Assembly: GCA_002422395.1 (NCBI GenBank)
Contig: DIUY01000030.1
Span: forward strand, 218,125 to 282,124
From: Methylococcaceae bacterium UBA6146
GTDB taxonomy: Bacteria > Pseudomonadota > Gammaproteobacteria > Methylococcales > Methylomonadaceae
DNA length: 64,000 nucleotides
Reading direction: 5' to 3'
Positions 27,560 through 36,052 of this stretch are shown here, piece by piece. The notes under the pieces were generated by a model, which saw nothing but the letters and a program-made list of their open reading frames with translations, was not told the DNA's origin and did not search any database. Each line of letters begins with the position of its first letter. The first letter of the stretch is position 1. Both the position numbers and the translations under genes were made by a program.

Positions 27560-28411
27560 ATGCGTTTACAAAACAACCCAACTCCGCCGCTATTATGTAG
27601 CCTGGCTGTCACTATGACGCTGGTCGGCTGCGCAGCAACTGCACACCAAGATGACCCTTGGTACGGTTGGAATCATGGGACCCATACTTTCAACGATAAT
27701 GTCGATAAATTTGTTATCAAGCCTCTAGCCCAAGGCTATAAATATATCACCCCTGAATTTGTTGACCGGGGCGTCACTAATTTATTCAGTAATATCAATG
27801 ATGTGGGTGTAACAATAAATGACGTGCTCCAGTTCAAAATGCTACAGGGAGGCATGGATGCCAGCCGTTTTGTCTTAAACACCACCGTCGGTGTGGCAGG
27901 CTTGATGGATGTGGCAACCCTAGCGGGCTTGCCCAAACATAATGAAGATTTTGGCCAGACTTTAGGTTATTGGGGTATGGGCTCCGGGCCCTATCTGGTG
28001 TTGCCATTCTTTGGGCCAAGCTCGCCTCGGGATACAGCCGGGCGGATTGGCGATGCTTTATTAAATCCGCTGACTTATGTTTCTTTTATTGGTGGTGCAG
28101 CCAGCGCCGCTATCGCAGGCTCCAAAGTCGTCGATGTTGCCGATAGCCGGGCGGATACGATGCGCACAGAAAAAATAGTCGATGAAGCCACGATTGACGA
28201 CCGTTACGACTTTATAAAAAACGCTTATAAACAGCGGCGTGAGTATCTGATTAATGACGGCAATTCACCTATTGATGAGCTTGAACTGGAAGAAGACATG
28301 TCCGCTGAAAGTGCTGACACGCCTTCAGAGGCAACCTCAACCCCTGCTTCCGATTCGACCAGCAACACTTCCGGGCACATTTTGAATTTGTCAGCCCCCG
28401 AAGAACAATGA
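27560..28411 (+). CDS. mlaA: Phospholipid-binding outer-membrane lipoprotein MlaA (VacJ)
   Basis: A 283-residue lipoprotein with lipobox LVGCAA (Cys24). Family features are DPWYGWNHGTHTFNDNVDKFVIKPLAQGYKYITPEFVDRGVTNLFSNINDV in the first 90 residues, RFVLNTTVGVAGLMDVA, and FGQTLGYWGMGSGPYLVLPFFGPSSPRDTAG. MlaA removes mislocalised phospholipids from the outer leaflet and passes them to the MlaC-MlaFEDB system, none of which is nearby. The C-terminal 40 residues are acidic and low-complexity. An AAGGA ribosome site precedes the ATG. Confidence 0.94.
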   Translation: MRLQNNPTPPLLCSLAVTMTLVGCAATAHQDDPWYGWNHGTHTFNDNVDKFVIKPLAQGYKYITPEFVDRGVTNLFSNINDVGVTINDVLQFKMLQGGMDASRFVLNTTVGVAGLMDVATLAGLPKHNEDFGQTLGYWGMGSGPYLVLPFFGPSSPRDTAGRIGDALLNPLTYVSFIGGAASAAIAGSKVVDVADSRADTMRTEKIVDEATIDDRYDFIKNAYKQRREYLINDGNSPIDELELEEDMSAESADTPSEATSTPASDSTSNTSGHILNLSAPEEQ

Positions 28412-28452
28412 CATCATAATTAAAGTATCGGATAAATAAATTACAGGCGCAA

Positions 28453-29253
28453 ATGAACACCAGGGCACTTAATTATTCTGCGGCAAGCTACAGCAATTTA
28501 CTTAAAAATCAGCAACACCAGTTCGCTGCAAGCCATGCGCTACGGGTTTATAAAAGCAGCGCCATCTACAGCTTTATCCCTAAAAACGCCTGCTCAACCC
28601 TACGGGTGTCGCTTGCTTTGGCTAACGGCTGCATTGCTGATAAAACTGACTTTAACTGGATCCATCAGAACAACGGGACGTTCGCGGCTGACCTTGCCAG
28701 TTTGGCACTGGCTGACTACACGTTTGTTATCTTAAGATGCCCTTATGCCCGGCTTGCCAGCGCGTACCTGGACAAAATAGTTGACCGGACAACCGAAGCA
28801 TGGATGCTTTACGATGCGCTAGACAGAAAACTGGAACCTGCCGACATGACCTTCAGGGTGTTTGTAAAAGCCATCACCCAAGCAAAATTGTTGCATACCA
28901 ACATTCATTGGCGGCCTCAAGTGGATTATCTGGTTTATAAAGACTATGACGACTATTTTTGTTTGGAAAATTTTTCCGCCGCACAAACAGTTATAGAAAC
29001 AAAAGCCAAGCTGGAAATAGTTGATGCCCGAAAGCTGACCCAACACGGCACCGACCGCTTTGCCCTATTAAATGACCACAACTATGCCGATTGTCGGCCT
29101 GACGAAATCAGCGCATTAAAAAAGCTAGGGCAACTGCCCGCGCCTAATGCGCTTTATGACGATGAAATTGCCGCCCTTGTTGGCAAGCATTTCAAAAAAG
29201 ACATTGCGCTATACAAAACCTTATTCGGCACAAAAAACCTGATGTTTTCATAG
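28453..29253 (+). CDS. Sulfotransferase-family protein
   Basis: A 266-residue protein resembling the Sulfotransfer_2 family, which moves sulfate from PAPS to carbohydrates or lipids. The 5'-phosphosulfate loop is visible as FIPKNACSTLRVSLA (about residues 39-53) and the 3'-phosphate motif as FVILRCPYARLASAYLDK (about residues 96-113). No signal peptide or membrane anchor is seen, so it is likely cytoplasmic. It starts 41 bases after mlaA and may be co-transcribed. The acceptor is unknown; an envelope lipid or surface glycan is only an inference from the neighbour. Confidence 0.75.
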   Translation: MNTRALNYSAASYSNLLKNQQHQFAASHALRVYKSSAIYSFIPKNACSTLRVSLALANGCIADKTDFNWIHQNNGTFAADLASLALADYTFVILRCPYARLASAYLDKIVDRTTEAWMLYDALDRKLEPADMTFRVFVKAITQAKLLHTNIHWRPQVDYLVYKDYDDYFCLENFSAAQTVIETKAKLEIVDARKLTQHGTDRFALLNDHNYADCRPDEISALKKLGQLPAPNALYDDEIAALVGKHFKKDIALYKTLFGTKNLMFS

Positions 29254-29370
29254 AGCGCATTTCAGGACTGCCAGATATTTGATGATCCGCTACAGATTTT
29301 AAAGAACGCCAAAGCCGACATCGCCGCCCTGCTCAGCCACGCTCTCTGCCCGTCGCCACGGTTGGAACAG

Positions 29371-29442
29371 GTTTGTAACCCGTTCCATAACGTTTTGATT
29401 GATTGTCGGTATTTCAAAACGTTTGAGCCGGGGTTACAAAAC
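29371..29442. repeat. Long imperfect palindrome after the sulfotransferase gene
   Basis: Outer arms GTTTGTAACCC and GGGTTACAAAAC (one-base bulge) enclose perfect inner arms AACGTTTTGA and TCAAAACGTT. The right flank itself forms a tight hairpin, CGGGGTT and AACCCCG, loop ACAA (29429-29446). It sits between two convergent genes and may serve as a terminator or a REP-type repeat. Confidence 0.5.
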
Positions 29443-29479
29443 CCCGTCACTCCCAAAAAATTAAAGGGTTATTTGCAAA

Positions 29480-30229
29480 TTATTTTTCTTCAACAATCCG
29501 GTCATCCTTCGGTTCAATATGCCGTGCGTTATCGCCTTCTATTACATTAATCGTTTTAATTTGCTCAGGAGAAGCTTCAAAAATCTTTTTCAGCACTACC
29601 CAACTCACGGTTTCTGTATAAGGCGGTGTAGTTAATGAGCCTTTATAATGGTAATGATGTTTTAAATCGCTTGAAATCAGTAATTCGTTTAATTTAATAA
29701 TTTTTTTGCCATTCAATAAAGTTTTTCCTTCAGTGTAAGGAATAGCATCTAAAAATTCGTTAATAAAAACGTTTTCCTTACCCATTTTAAATAAAATGGC
29801 GATGACCAGATAATGCGGTACTGTGTGCTGTTTAGAAATGGCAACAATATGTAATTCCATAGGAAAAGTAACACCATCAATTAAATGCTCCGACGGCGTG
29901 TGAAAGTGCATTTGTTTAAAATCATAAATATCTTCCCCTATTTTAAGGGTGCTGCCGGGTTTAAAATCAAGCTGTACGGTATGGACTAAATTTTCAACTT
30001 CGGTAACTTTTTCTTGTAAATCAAAAGTAAATGCGTAGTTATTCGTTTTTTTAGTTTCAAAAGTTAAAATATTAATAGGGGATTGATATATACCTGGGTC
30101 ACGGTTAGGTAAACTATATTTTCCGCTGTATTTATCTATCGTCGGCAAATGGGAGGTGTTTTTTGTTTCTTCATTCGCATAAGCTATTAGTGAAATAAAC
30201 AATAGATTTATCATAAGGTAACTTTTCAT
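29480..30229 (-). CDS. Alpha-class carbonic anhydrase, exported
   Basis: A 249-residue enzyme hydrating CO2 to bicarbonate. An N-terminal signal peptide (to about residue 19, ISLIAYA) places it in the periplasm. The zinc histidines are present in QMHFHTPSEH and MELHIVA; the SLTTPPY motif carries the active-site threonine, and QSPINI is the usual N-terminal signature. I chose the ATG at 30229 because it opens the signal peptide; an in-frame TTG would add six residues. It follows the SulP transporter gene by 19 bases, implying one operon. The pair is visibly more AT-rich than its flanks. Confidence 0.93.
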   Translation of the reverse strand: MKSYLMINLLFISLIAYANEETKNTSHLPTIDKYSGKYSLPNRDPGIYQSPINILTFETKKTNNYAFTFDLQEKVTEVENLVHTVQLDFKPGSTLKIGEDIYDFKQMHFHTPSEHLIDGVTFPMELHIVAISKQHTVPHYLVIAILFKMGKENVFINEFLDAIPYTEGKTLLNGKKIIKLNELLISSDLKHHYHYKGSLTTPPYTETVSWVVLKKIFEASPEQIKTINVIEGDNARHIEPKDDRIVEEK

Positions 30230-30248
30230 AGATTTATGACCCGACAAC

Positions 30249-31958
30249 TTATTCTAAAATATTATTAGCGATTTTTTTTGATATTTCCAAACTCTCAGTT
30301 AATGACCTAGCAAAATAAATATTCTGATGTTTGCCATGCAAACCTGCACGGCGCAGTTTTAGTATCATCCTGGGCTGTAAATTGCTAATGATGAGTGTTA
30401 ATTGGTTATCGGTGCAATTTTTAATAATGGATTCCATCGCAATAATCGCACTCATATCAAGCATCGATACTTTGGTCATATCCAGTACTACGATTTTTAT
30501 TTCAAGACTAATATCTGTAATACTTCTTAAAGCTTTTTGCGCAGAACCAAAAAATAACGGCCCGTTAATTTCGTAAATAATAGTTTCTTTTGGAAAATTT
30601 AATTGCGTTTCTTTTTCTAAGTCTATCGCTGACACTTGTGTTAAAGAAATGCTGCGGTTAATAAAAAGCACGGCGGACAAACTCATTCCTACCGCTACCG
30701 CAATGGTCATATCAAAGATGATAGTCAGTAAAAAGCAGGTTAATAAAGCAATCACATCATCACGGGGGGCTATTTTTAGAGTCCTGATAAAGTGCTTTGT
30801 TTCACTCATATTCCAGGCCACCATCAAGAGTAAAGCTGACATAGATGCCATCGGAATATAACCAAGCATTGGAGTGAGCAGCAAAATTGCCACAATAATA
30901 AATAACCCGTGTACCACAGAGGCAAGTGGCGATGAACCACCGGCCCGAATACTGGCGGCAGTTCTGGCAATCGCCGCTGTAGCAGGAATGCCGCCAAAAA
31001 AAGGGGCTATCATATTTCCCAAACCTTGACCAATCAGTTCATCGTTGGGACTGTGTTTTTTGCCTGACATGCCGTCTGCAATCACCGCACAGAGTAATGA
31101 CTCCAATGCACCTAATACCGCGATAGTGATTGCGCCGCTTAATAAATTCCGTACTAACTCAAACGAAATACCAATCGGTTTGCCCTGTGCATTGAGTTGT
31201 TCCCAAGGCAAGCTAAAATGCGGTAAAAAAGGCGGAATACCCTGATGAACAAGCCCTGCCTGTTCATAATGAAAACGCGAGTTGATAGTGGCAACTGAAA
31301 AGCCATCAAGATTATGGCTTCCTAACCATGCGGCTATTGAGCCTATCAATAAAGCAACCAGATGCCCTGGAATTTTTGATTTGCGCCTTGACCATAACAC
31401 CAGTACCAGCAAGGTTAAACAGCCAATGGCTGATTCTTGCCAGTTGACGGTAGGCAAGGCTCGATAAAGTAACACCAGTTTATCTACATAATGTGCATTG
31501 GCAGGGGATTCAAAATTTAATCCCAGAAAGTCTTTGATTTGTATAGTTGCAATAACTACACCTATCCCCGCAGTAAATCCTATGGTTACTGGATAAGGCA
31601 CAATTTCGATAAATCGCCCTAACCGGAATAGTCCCATTAAAATTAAAATGCCACCCGCCATAAAGCCACTGACTAATAAGCCACCTAAGCCATATTGTTG
31701 GACAATCGGTAGCAAAATAACAACAAAAGCGGCAGTAGGCCCTGAAATATTGACTTTTGAGCCGCCTGTCAAGGCAATTACAATGCTACCCACAATAGCC
31801 GTATATAAGCCTTGCTGCGGTGCAACCCCCGATGCGATAGCCAATGCCATTGATAAGGGTAAGGCAATAATTCCAACCGTAAGTCCTGCTAAAAGGTTGG
31901 ATTGAATACTTGCTAAAGAACGTTCATTTTTTAAAGAGCGGGAAAGAGCTGAAAACAT
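30249..31958 (-). CDS. SulP-family inorganic anion transporter with STAS domain
   Basis: A 569-residue transporter of the SulP/SLC26 family: about 12-14 membrane helices (residues 20-430) followed by a cytoplasmic STAS domain (about 440-560). Hallmarks are the N-terminal LLAGLTVGIIALPLSMALAIASGVAPQQGLYTA and the STAS segment VVLDMTKVSMLDMSAIIAME. Substrates in the family include sulfate, chloride and bicarbonate. The adjacent periplasmic carbonic anhydrase favours bicarbonate or coupled CO2 handling (inference from context). A GGA ribosome site precedes the ATG. Confidence 0.92.
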   Translation of the reverse strand: MFSALSRSLKNERSLASIQSNLLAGLTVGIIALPLSMALAIASGVAPQQGLYTAIVGSIVIALTGGSKVNISGPTAAFVVILLPIVQQYGLGGLLVSGFMAGGILILMGLFRLGRFIEIVPYPVTIGFTAGIGVVIATIQIKDFLGLNFESPANAHYVDKLVLLYRALPTVNWQESAIGCLTLLVLVLWSRRKSKIPGHLVALLIGSIAAWLGSHNLDGFSVATINSRFHYEQAGLVHQGIPPFLPHFSLPWEQLNAQGKPIGISFELVRNLLSGAITIAVLGALESLLCAVIADGMSGKKHSPNDELIGQGLGNMIAPFFGGIPATAAIARTAASIRAGGSSPLASVVHGLFIIVAILLLTPMLGYIPMASMSALLLMVAWNMSETKHFIRTLKIAPRDDVIALLTCFLLTIIFDMTIAVAVGMSLSAVLFINRSISLTQVSAIDLEKETQLNFPKETIIYEINGPLFFGSAQKALRSITDISLEIKIVVLDMTKVSMLDMSAIIAMESIIKNCTDNQLTLIISNLQPRMILKLRRAGLHGKHQNIYFARSLTESLEISKKIANNILE

Positions 31959-32211
31959 ATCTGGTCCTGAAAAAATATTTTCTGTATCTGGGAAAAATTT
32001 ACAGCCATTACAAAATATTTTAATATCAATAAGTTGTAAAAAAATTATCGCAGATAATTTCAGAAAAAAGCGAAAAACACGCGTTTAATCGGCATCCTGG
32101 TTGATAACCAAGTAATCATCGTTTTTTTTATTGCCGTAGGCAAAAAATAAAATAAGTGTGTGCGGTAAAGCAAGAGGCAGAAAAAGCTGATCTGTCCGGC
32201 TCAGGTCGCGG

Positions 32212-34353
32212 TCACGCCGTCTTATACAACAAAGCCGCCCGCACACAGCGCAACACACCATAACTATATACACCATCGAATTGCTCAAAAACTGGCTTGA
32301 GCGCATTTTTTTGCTCTTCGGGCAAATTAAGGATCGCCTCTTCTATATGCCTTATATCCTGCGGCGGCAAATCCACCACATCAGCCAATTCAAGCAACCC
32401 ATGCTCTAAAGACTGTGCCAGATGCCCATAAATGGTGGTTTCCTGCAAAGCCCTTTGTTCTGCAATCTGTTTGACCGTAAAACCTAACCTGAATAAATTG
32501 ACTGATTCACTGGCGGTATCAGGAAGTCCATCAACCGCAGCAGAGAAATCCTTAATCACCGCCAAAAAAATGTCGGCATACAGCTCCATTTTGCGCACCC
32601 CGATACCCGAAATCAACGCCATTTGCTGACGGTTTTGAGGACGGTTTTCCAACATTGCCATCAAGGTGGCATCATGAAAAATCACGTACGGCGGCACGTC
32701 TTGCGCATCCGCAATTTCTTTACGCTTGGCCCGTAACGCATCCCAGAGCGAGGCCGTATTTTGGCTTCCACTGGAGGATTTTCCCGAAGATCTGACACGC
32801 TTGGTCTTTTCAGGCTTGACATCCTTGCGCAACATTAATTGTTGCTCGCCGCGCAAAATGGGACGGCACACCTCTGTCAGTTGCAGCGCACCAAACCGGT
32901 CAAAATCGACCGCCACCAGACCGCGAGCGACCAACTGCCTAAATACCGAATGCCATTGCTGCTCGTCCAACGCTTTGCCAATACCGAATGTGGACAGGTT
33001 TTCATGACCGAATTTTTTCACCCGTTCGGTGCCCTTACCCAGCAGCACGTCGATCAAATAAGTGACCCCAAAGCGTTGCCCGGTACGATGTGCACAGGAT
33101 AAAGCCTGTTGCGCCGCAAGCGTGCCATCCCATGTCTGCACGGGCTCCAAACAGGTGTCGCAGTTGCCGCACGGCTGTTCAAGCAGGTCACCAAAATAAT
33201 TCAGCAATGCTTGCCGCCGACAATGCACTTGCTCACACAAAGCCAGCATGGCATCCAACTTATGATATTCAACCCGTTTATGCACTTCATCCGCCTGCGA
33301 TTCCGCCAGCATTTTCCGCAACGTAATGACATCCTGCAAACCATAAGCCATCCACGCATTTGCAGGCAAACCATCCCGCCCCGCCCTCCCCGTCTCCTGA
33401 TAATAGGCCTCCACGCTTTTTGGCAAGTCCAAATGGGCGACAAAACGGACATTTGGCTTGTCGATACCCATACCAAACGCAATCGTCGCAACAATCACCA
33501 ACCCTTCTTCCATCAAAAAACGGTGTTGATGCTGATAACGTAAATCGTTACTCATACCGGCATGGTACGGCAACGCATTGACCCCTTTGCTGTCCAGCCA
33601 AGCCGCGGTTTCCTCGACTTTTTTACGCGACAAGCAATAGACAATCCCTGCATCGCCAGCATGTTCGGCATTAATAAAATCCAACAATTGCTGTCTAGCG
33701 GTTTGTTTCTGGACGATCCGGTAACGGATATTGGGGCGGTCAAAACCGCTACGAAAATGCGCCGCGTTTTCCAAACCCAGGCGCAAGATAATTTCCTGCC
33801 GGGTCTTATCATCAGCCGTCGCCGTCAGGGCGATACGCGGAATATCGGGGTACTGTTCGTGCAACAGCGAAAGCTGCAAATAATCGGCGCGAAAATCATG
33901 TCCCCATTGCGAAACGCAATGCGCCTCATCAATCGCAAACAAGGCAATTTTAATTTTGCCAAACAACGCCGAAGTGCGTGCAGCCGTCAGCCGTTCCGGG
34001 GCGATATACAATAAATCCAGCTCACCGGCCAGCAATTGCCGCTCAACTTGCCGGGCTTGTTCAAGCGATAGCGTGGAATTCAGAAAAGCAGCCTTGACCC
34101 CCAGTTGCAACAAAGCGCTTACCTGATCCTGCATCAGTGCAATCAATGGCGAAATGACAATCCCGACACCGTCGCGGATGATGGACGGAATTTGATAACA
34201 CAGCGATTTGCCGCCCCCCGTCGGCATCAACACCAACGCATCCCGCCCCGCCAATAAATGGTCAATGACCGCCTGCTGCTGACCTCGGAAGCTGTCATAG
34301 CCGAATACGCTTTTAAGCGTTTGCGCCGCCCCAGCCTGCGTAGTTATCGCCAT
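32212..34353 (-). CDS. recQ: ATP-dependent DNA helicase RecQ
   Basis: A 713-residue superfamily-2 helicase. Helicase motifs are MPTGGGKSLCYQIP (Walker A), FAIDEAHCVSQWGHDFR (DEAH) and ATIAFGMGIDKPNVRFVAHLDLPKSVEAYYQETGRAGRDG. The RQC domain contains the zinc-binding cysteines (CRRQALLNYFGD ... CGNCDTCLEP). A C-terminal HRDC-type domain begins near residue 540. RecQ unwinds forks and recombination intermediates in the RecF pathway. It is a single gene; AT-rich intergenic DNA (31959-32211, nothing recognised) separates it from the SulP gene. Confidence 0.96.
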   Translation of the reverse strand: MAITTQAGAAQTLKSVFGYDSFRGQQQAVIDHLLAGRDALVLMPTGGGKSLCYQIPSIIRDGVGIVISPLIALMQDQVSALLQLGVKAAFLNSTLSLEQARQVERQLLAGELDLLYIAPERLTAARTSALFGKIKIALFAIDEAHCVSQWGHDFRADYLQLSLLHEQYPDIPRIALTATADDKTRQEIILRLGLENAAHFRSGFDRPNIRYRIVQKQTARQQLLDFINAEHAGDAGIVYCLSRKKVEETAAWLDSKGVNALPYHAGMSNDLRYQHQHRFLMEEGLVIVATIAFGMGIDKPNVRFVAHLDLPKSVEAYYQETGRAGRDGLPANAWMAYGLQDVITLRKMLAESQADEVHKRVEYHKLDAMLALCEQVHCRRQALLNYFGDLLEQPCGNCDTCLEPVQTWDGTLAAQQALSCAHRTGQRFGVTYLIDVLLGKGTERVKKFGHENLSTFGIGKALDEQQWHSVFRQLVARGLVAVDFDRFGALQLTEVCRPILRGEQQLMLRKDVKPEKTKRVRSSGKSSSGSQNTASLWDALRAKRKEIADAQDVPPYVIFHDATLMAMLENRPQNRQQMALISGIGVRKMELYADIFLAVIKDFSAAVDGLPDTASESVNLFRLGFTVKQIAEQRALQETTIYGHLAQSLEHGLLELADVVDLPPQDIRHIEEAILNLPEEQKNALKPVFEQFDGVYSYGVLRCVRAALLYKTA

Positions 34354-34549
34354 CTGTTGTGTTTGAAATTAGTTTTAAAAAATGGCTGGAATTTTAACAC
34401 AGCACCTAAGACGGAAAATGCCCACGACAAAAGAGCTTCCCAGTTTTTAAAACCCATAGGCGGGCTTGTGGTGGGCAGCCCAAAAGTAATAAACGGGGCT
34501 TAGGGCAATATCTCGCCACATTGAGATAATTCGATGGTACTGGCCTTTT

Positions 34550-35119
34550 TTACTCATTATCCACAGCCACATGCTCGCGGCAGATCTTTTTCGCGTCGAA
34601 GCGGCTTAACGGCAGCTGGGTCAAATTACAGTGATAATGGTTGTCTATCTGGATGAAATTGACGCAGGAATGGCATACCCCAAAGCTTTTGGCGTTATTG
34701 GCTTTTTGCAATTCCGAGAGCATGGCGTTTAACGCATCCTCTATCGTGGTGAAGGCTTTAGTGGACATTGCCAGCTGTGCTTGGGCAAAAACATCGACCG
34801 GTTTAAGCTCATCCAACAAGGCCTCACCGGCAGGTGATAATGACAGATGGACAACCCGACCGTCTTCGCTATCCTGCGTTTTTTGAACATAATCTTTGCG
34901 CTCAAGCACTTGGATGGATTGGGAAATAGTGCCTTTGGTCATGCCCAAGTATTCGGCGACAGCGGCTGGGGTATCACTAAAGCGATTGCAGGTTGCTAAG
35001 TATTCCAGCACTTGGACATGAATAGGTTGCAGGCCGATAGTGACGTATTTTTTGCGTTCTTCAGAGCGCAACAGGTTGCTGATGCGCTCAATAAGTTTAA
35101 AGATATTGACTTCGTGCAT
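34550..35119 (-). CDS. MarR-family regulator with a C-terminal four-cysteine motif
   Basis: A 189-residue regulator. Residues 1-140 form a MarR winged helix (AVAEYLGMTKGTISQSIQVLERKDYVQKTQDSEDGRVVHLSLSPAG). The last 40 residues add CHSCVNF, HYHCNL and KKICREH, a CX2CX11CX15C pattern suited to zinc or an iron-sulfur cluster. The ATG follows the speE stop codon with no gap, so it is translated with spermidine synthase. It may regulate the polyamine genes or its own operon in response to metal, redox or polyamine signals (inference). Confidence 0.85.
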   Translation of the reverse strand: MHEVNIFKLIERISNLLRSEERKKYVTIGLQPIHVQVLEYLATCNRFSDTPAAVAEYLGMTKGTISQSIQVLERKDYVQKTQDSEDGRVVHLSLSPAGEALLDELKPVDVFAQAQLAMSTKAFTTIEDALNAMLSELQKANNAKSFGVCHSCVNFIQIDNHYHCNLTQLPLSRFDAKKICREHVAVDNE

Positions 35120-35971
35120 TTAACTTAACAAAAAGGCTTTCTTAAAAAACTCAGGCTGGGCCAACGCGGCCCTGTGGATGTCAATATTGTAATAAGTGGT
35201 GTCAAACAGCTTGTTGGCCGAATCCAGTTCCCTAAATTTTGCCAAGCTGGATTTGCTGGCAATTGTCGCGCTCCACCAGCCGGAAGGATACAGGCATTGC
35301 GGAAAAAACAGCGTCTGTAAATGGTCAAAGCCTGCCGAACCCATTGCATCACGCATTTCACCCAGTAATTTCAGGTGAAACAGCGCCGATTCGCTTTGTT
35401 GGACAACCATGCCGTGTTCTGACAAGCAGTTAAAGCAATCACGGTAAAACGCCTTGCTGAACAAGCCTTCAGCCGGGCCGACCGGATCGGTGCTATCGAC
35501 AATGATAATATCGACTGAATTTGGCTCGGCATCTTTAACCCATTTGATGCCGTCGATAAATTTCAGTTCGGCACGCGGGTCATTGTTGGACTCGCACAGT
35601 TCAGGAAAATAAATCTCGGCAAGACGGGTGACGCGTTCATCTATGTCAATCTGGATAGCTTGCTCAACTGAATCATGCTTTAACACTTCTCTTAACGTGC
35701 CGCAATCGCCCCCGCCGATAATCCACACCCGTTTTGGGTTGGGATGGGTGAACAGCGCGGGGTGGCTCATCATTTCGTGATAAAAAAAGTTGTCACGGGT
35801 TGACACCATCGTGCAGCCGTCAATAACCATCAAATTACCAAAAGTTTCGGTTTCGTAGATTTCCAAAAACTGGAAATCGGATTGTTCCTCGTGCAGTTTT
35901 TGTTTGATTTTTAATGAAAAGGCTGAGCCAGCGCCAGCGGCTTGTTCGGTAAACCACTCTGAAGGATTCAT
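35120..35971 (-). CDS. speE: Polyamine aminopropyltransferase (spermidine synthase)
   Basis: A 283-residue enzyme transferring an aminopropyl group from decarboxylated S-adenosylmethionine to putrescine. Motifs are YHEMMSHPALFTHPNPKRVWIIGGGDCGTLREVLKH (nucleotide-binding glycine loop), QIDIDERVTRLAEIYFPEL, and the catalytic IIIVDSTDPVGPAEGLFS. It is divergent from speA with 81 bases between starts, so arginine decarboxylation and spermidine formation share a control region. No speD or speB is in the window. Confidence 0.96.
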   Translation of the reverse strand: MNPSEWFTEQAAGAGSAFSLKIKQKLHEEQSDFQFLEIYETETFGNLMVIDGCTMVSTRDNFFYHEMMSHPALFTHPNPKRVWIIGGGDCGTLREVLKHDSVEQAIQIDIDERVTRLAEIYFPELCESNNDPRAELKFIDGIKWVKDAEPNSVDIIIVDSTDPVGPAEGLFSKAFYRDCFNCLSEHGMVVQQSESALFHLKLLGEMRDAMGSAGFDHLQTLFFPQCLYPSGWWSATIASKSSLAKFRELDSANKLFDTTYYNIDIHRAALAQPEFFKKAFLLS

Positions 35972-36052
35972 TTGTTGTTCCTGATAAATAAACGGCTAAA
36001 ATAAGTCCACATTATATTAGAAATCGGCAATAGTGACATAACGGAGTTTTCT

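Noticed and set aside
32085..32306. A 73-codon minus-strand open frame overlapping the end of recQ
   Set aside because: It overlaps the recQ C-terminus in another frame, has no ribosome site and no recognisable domain.
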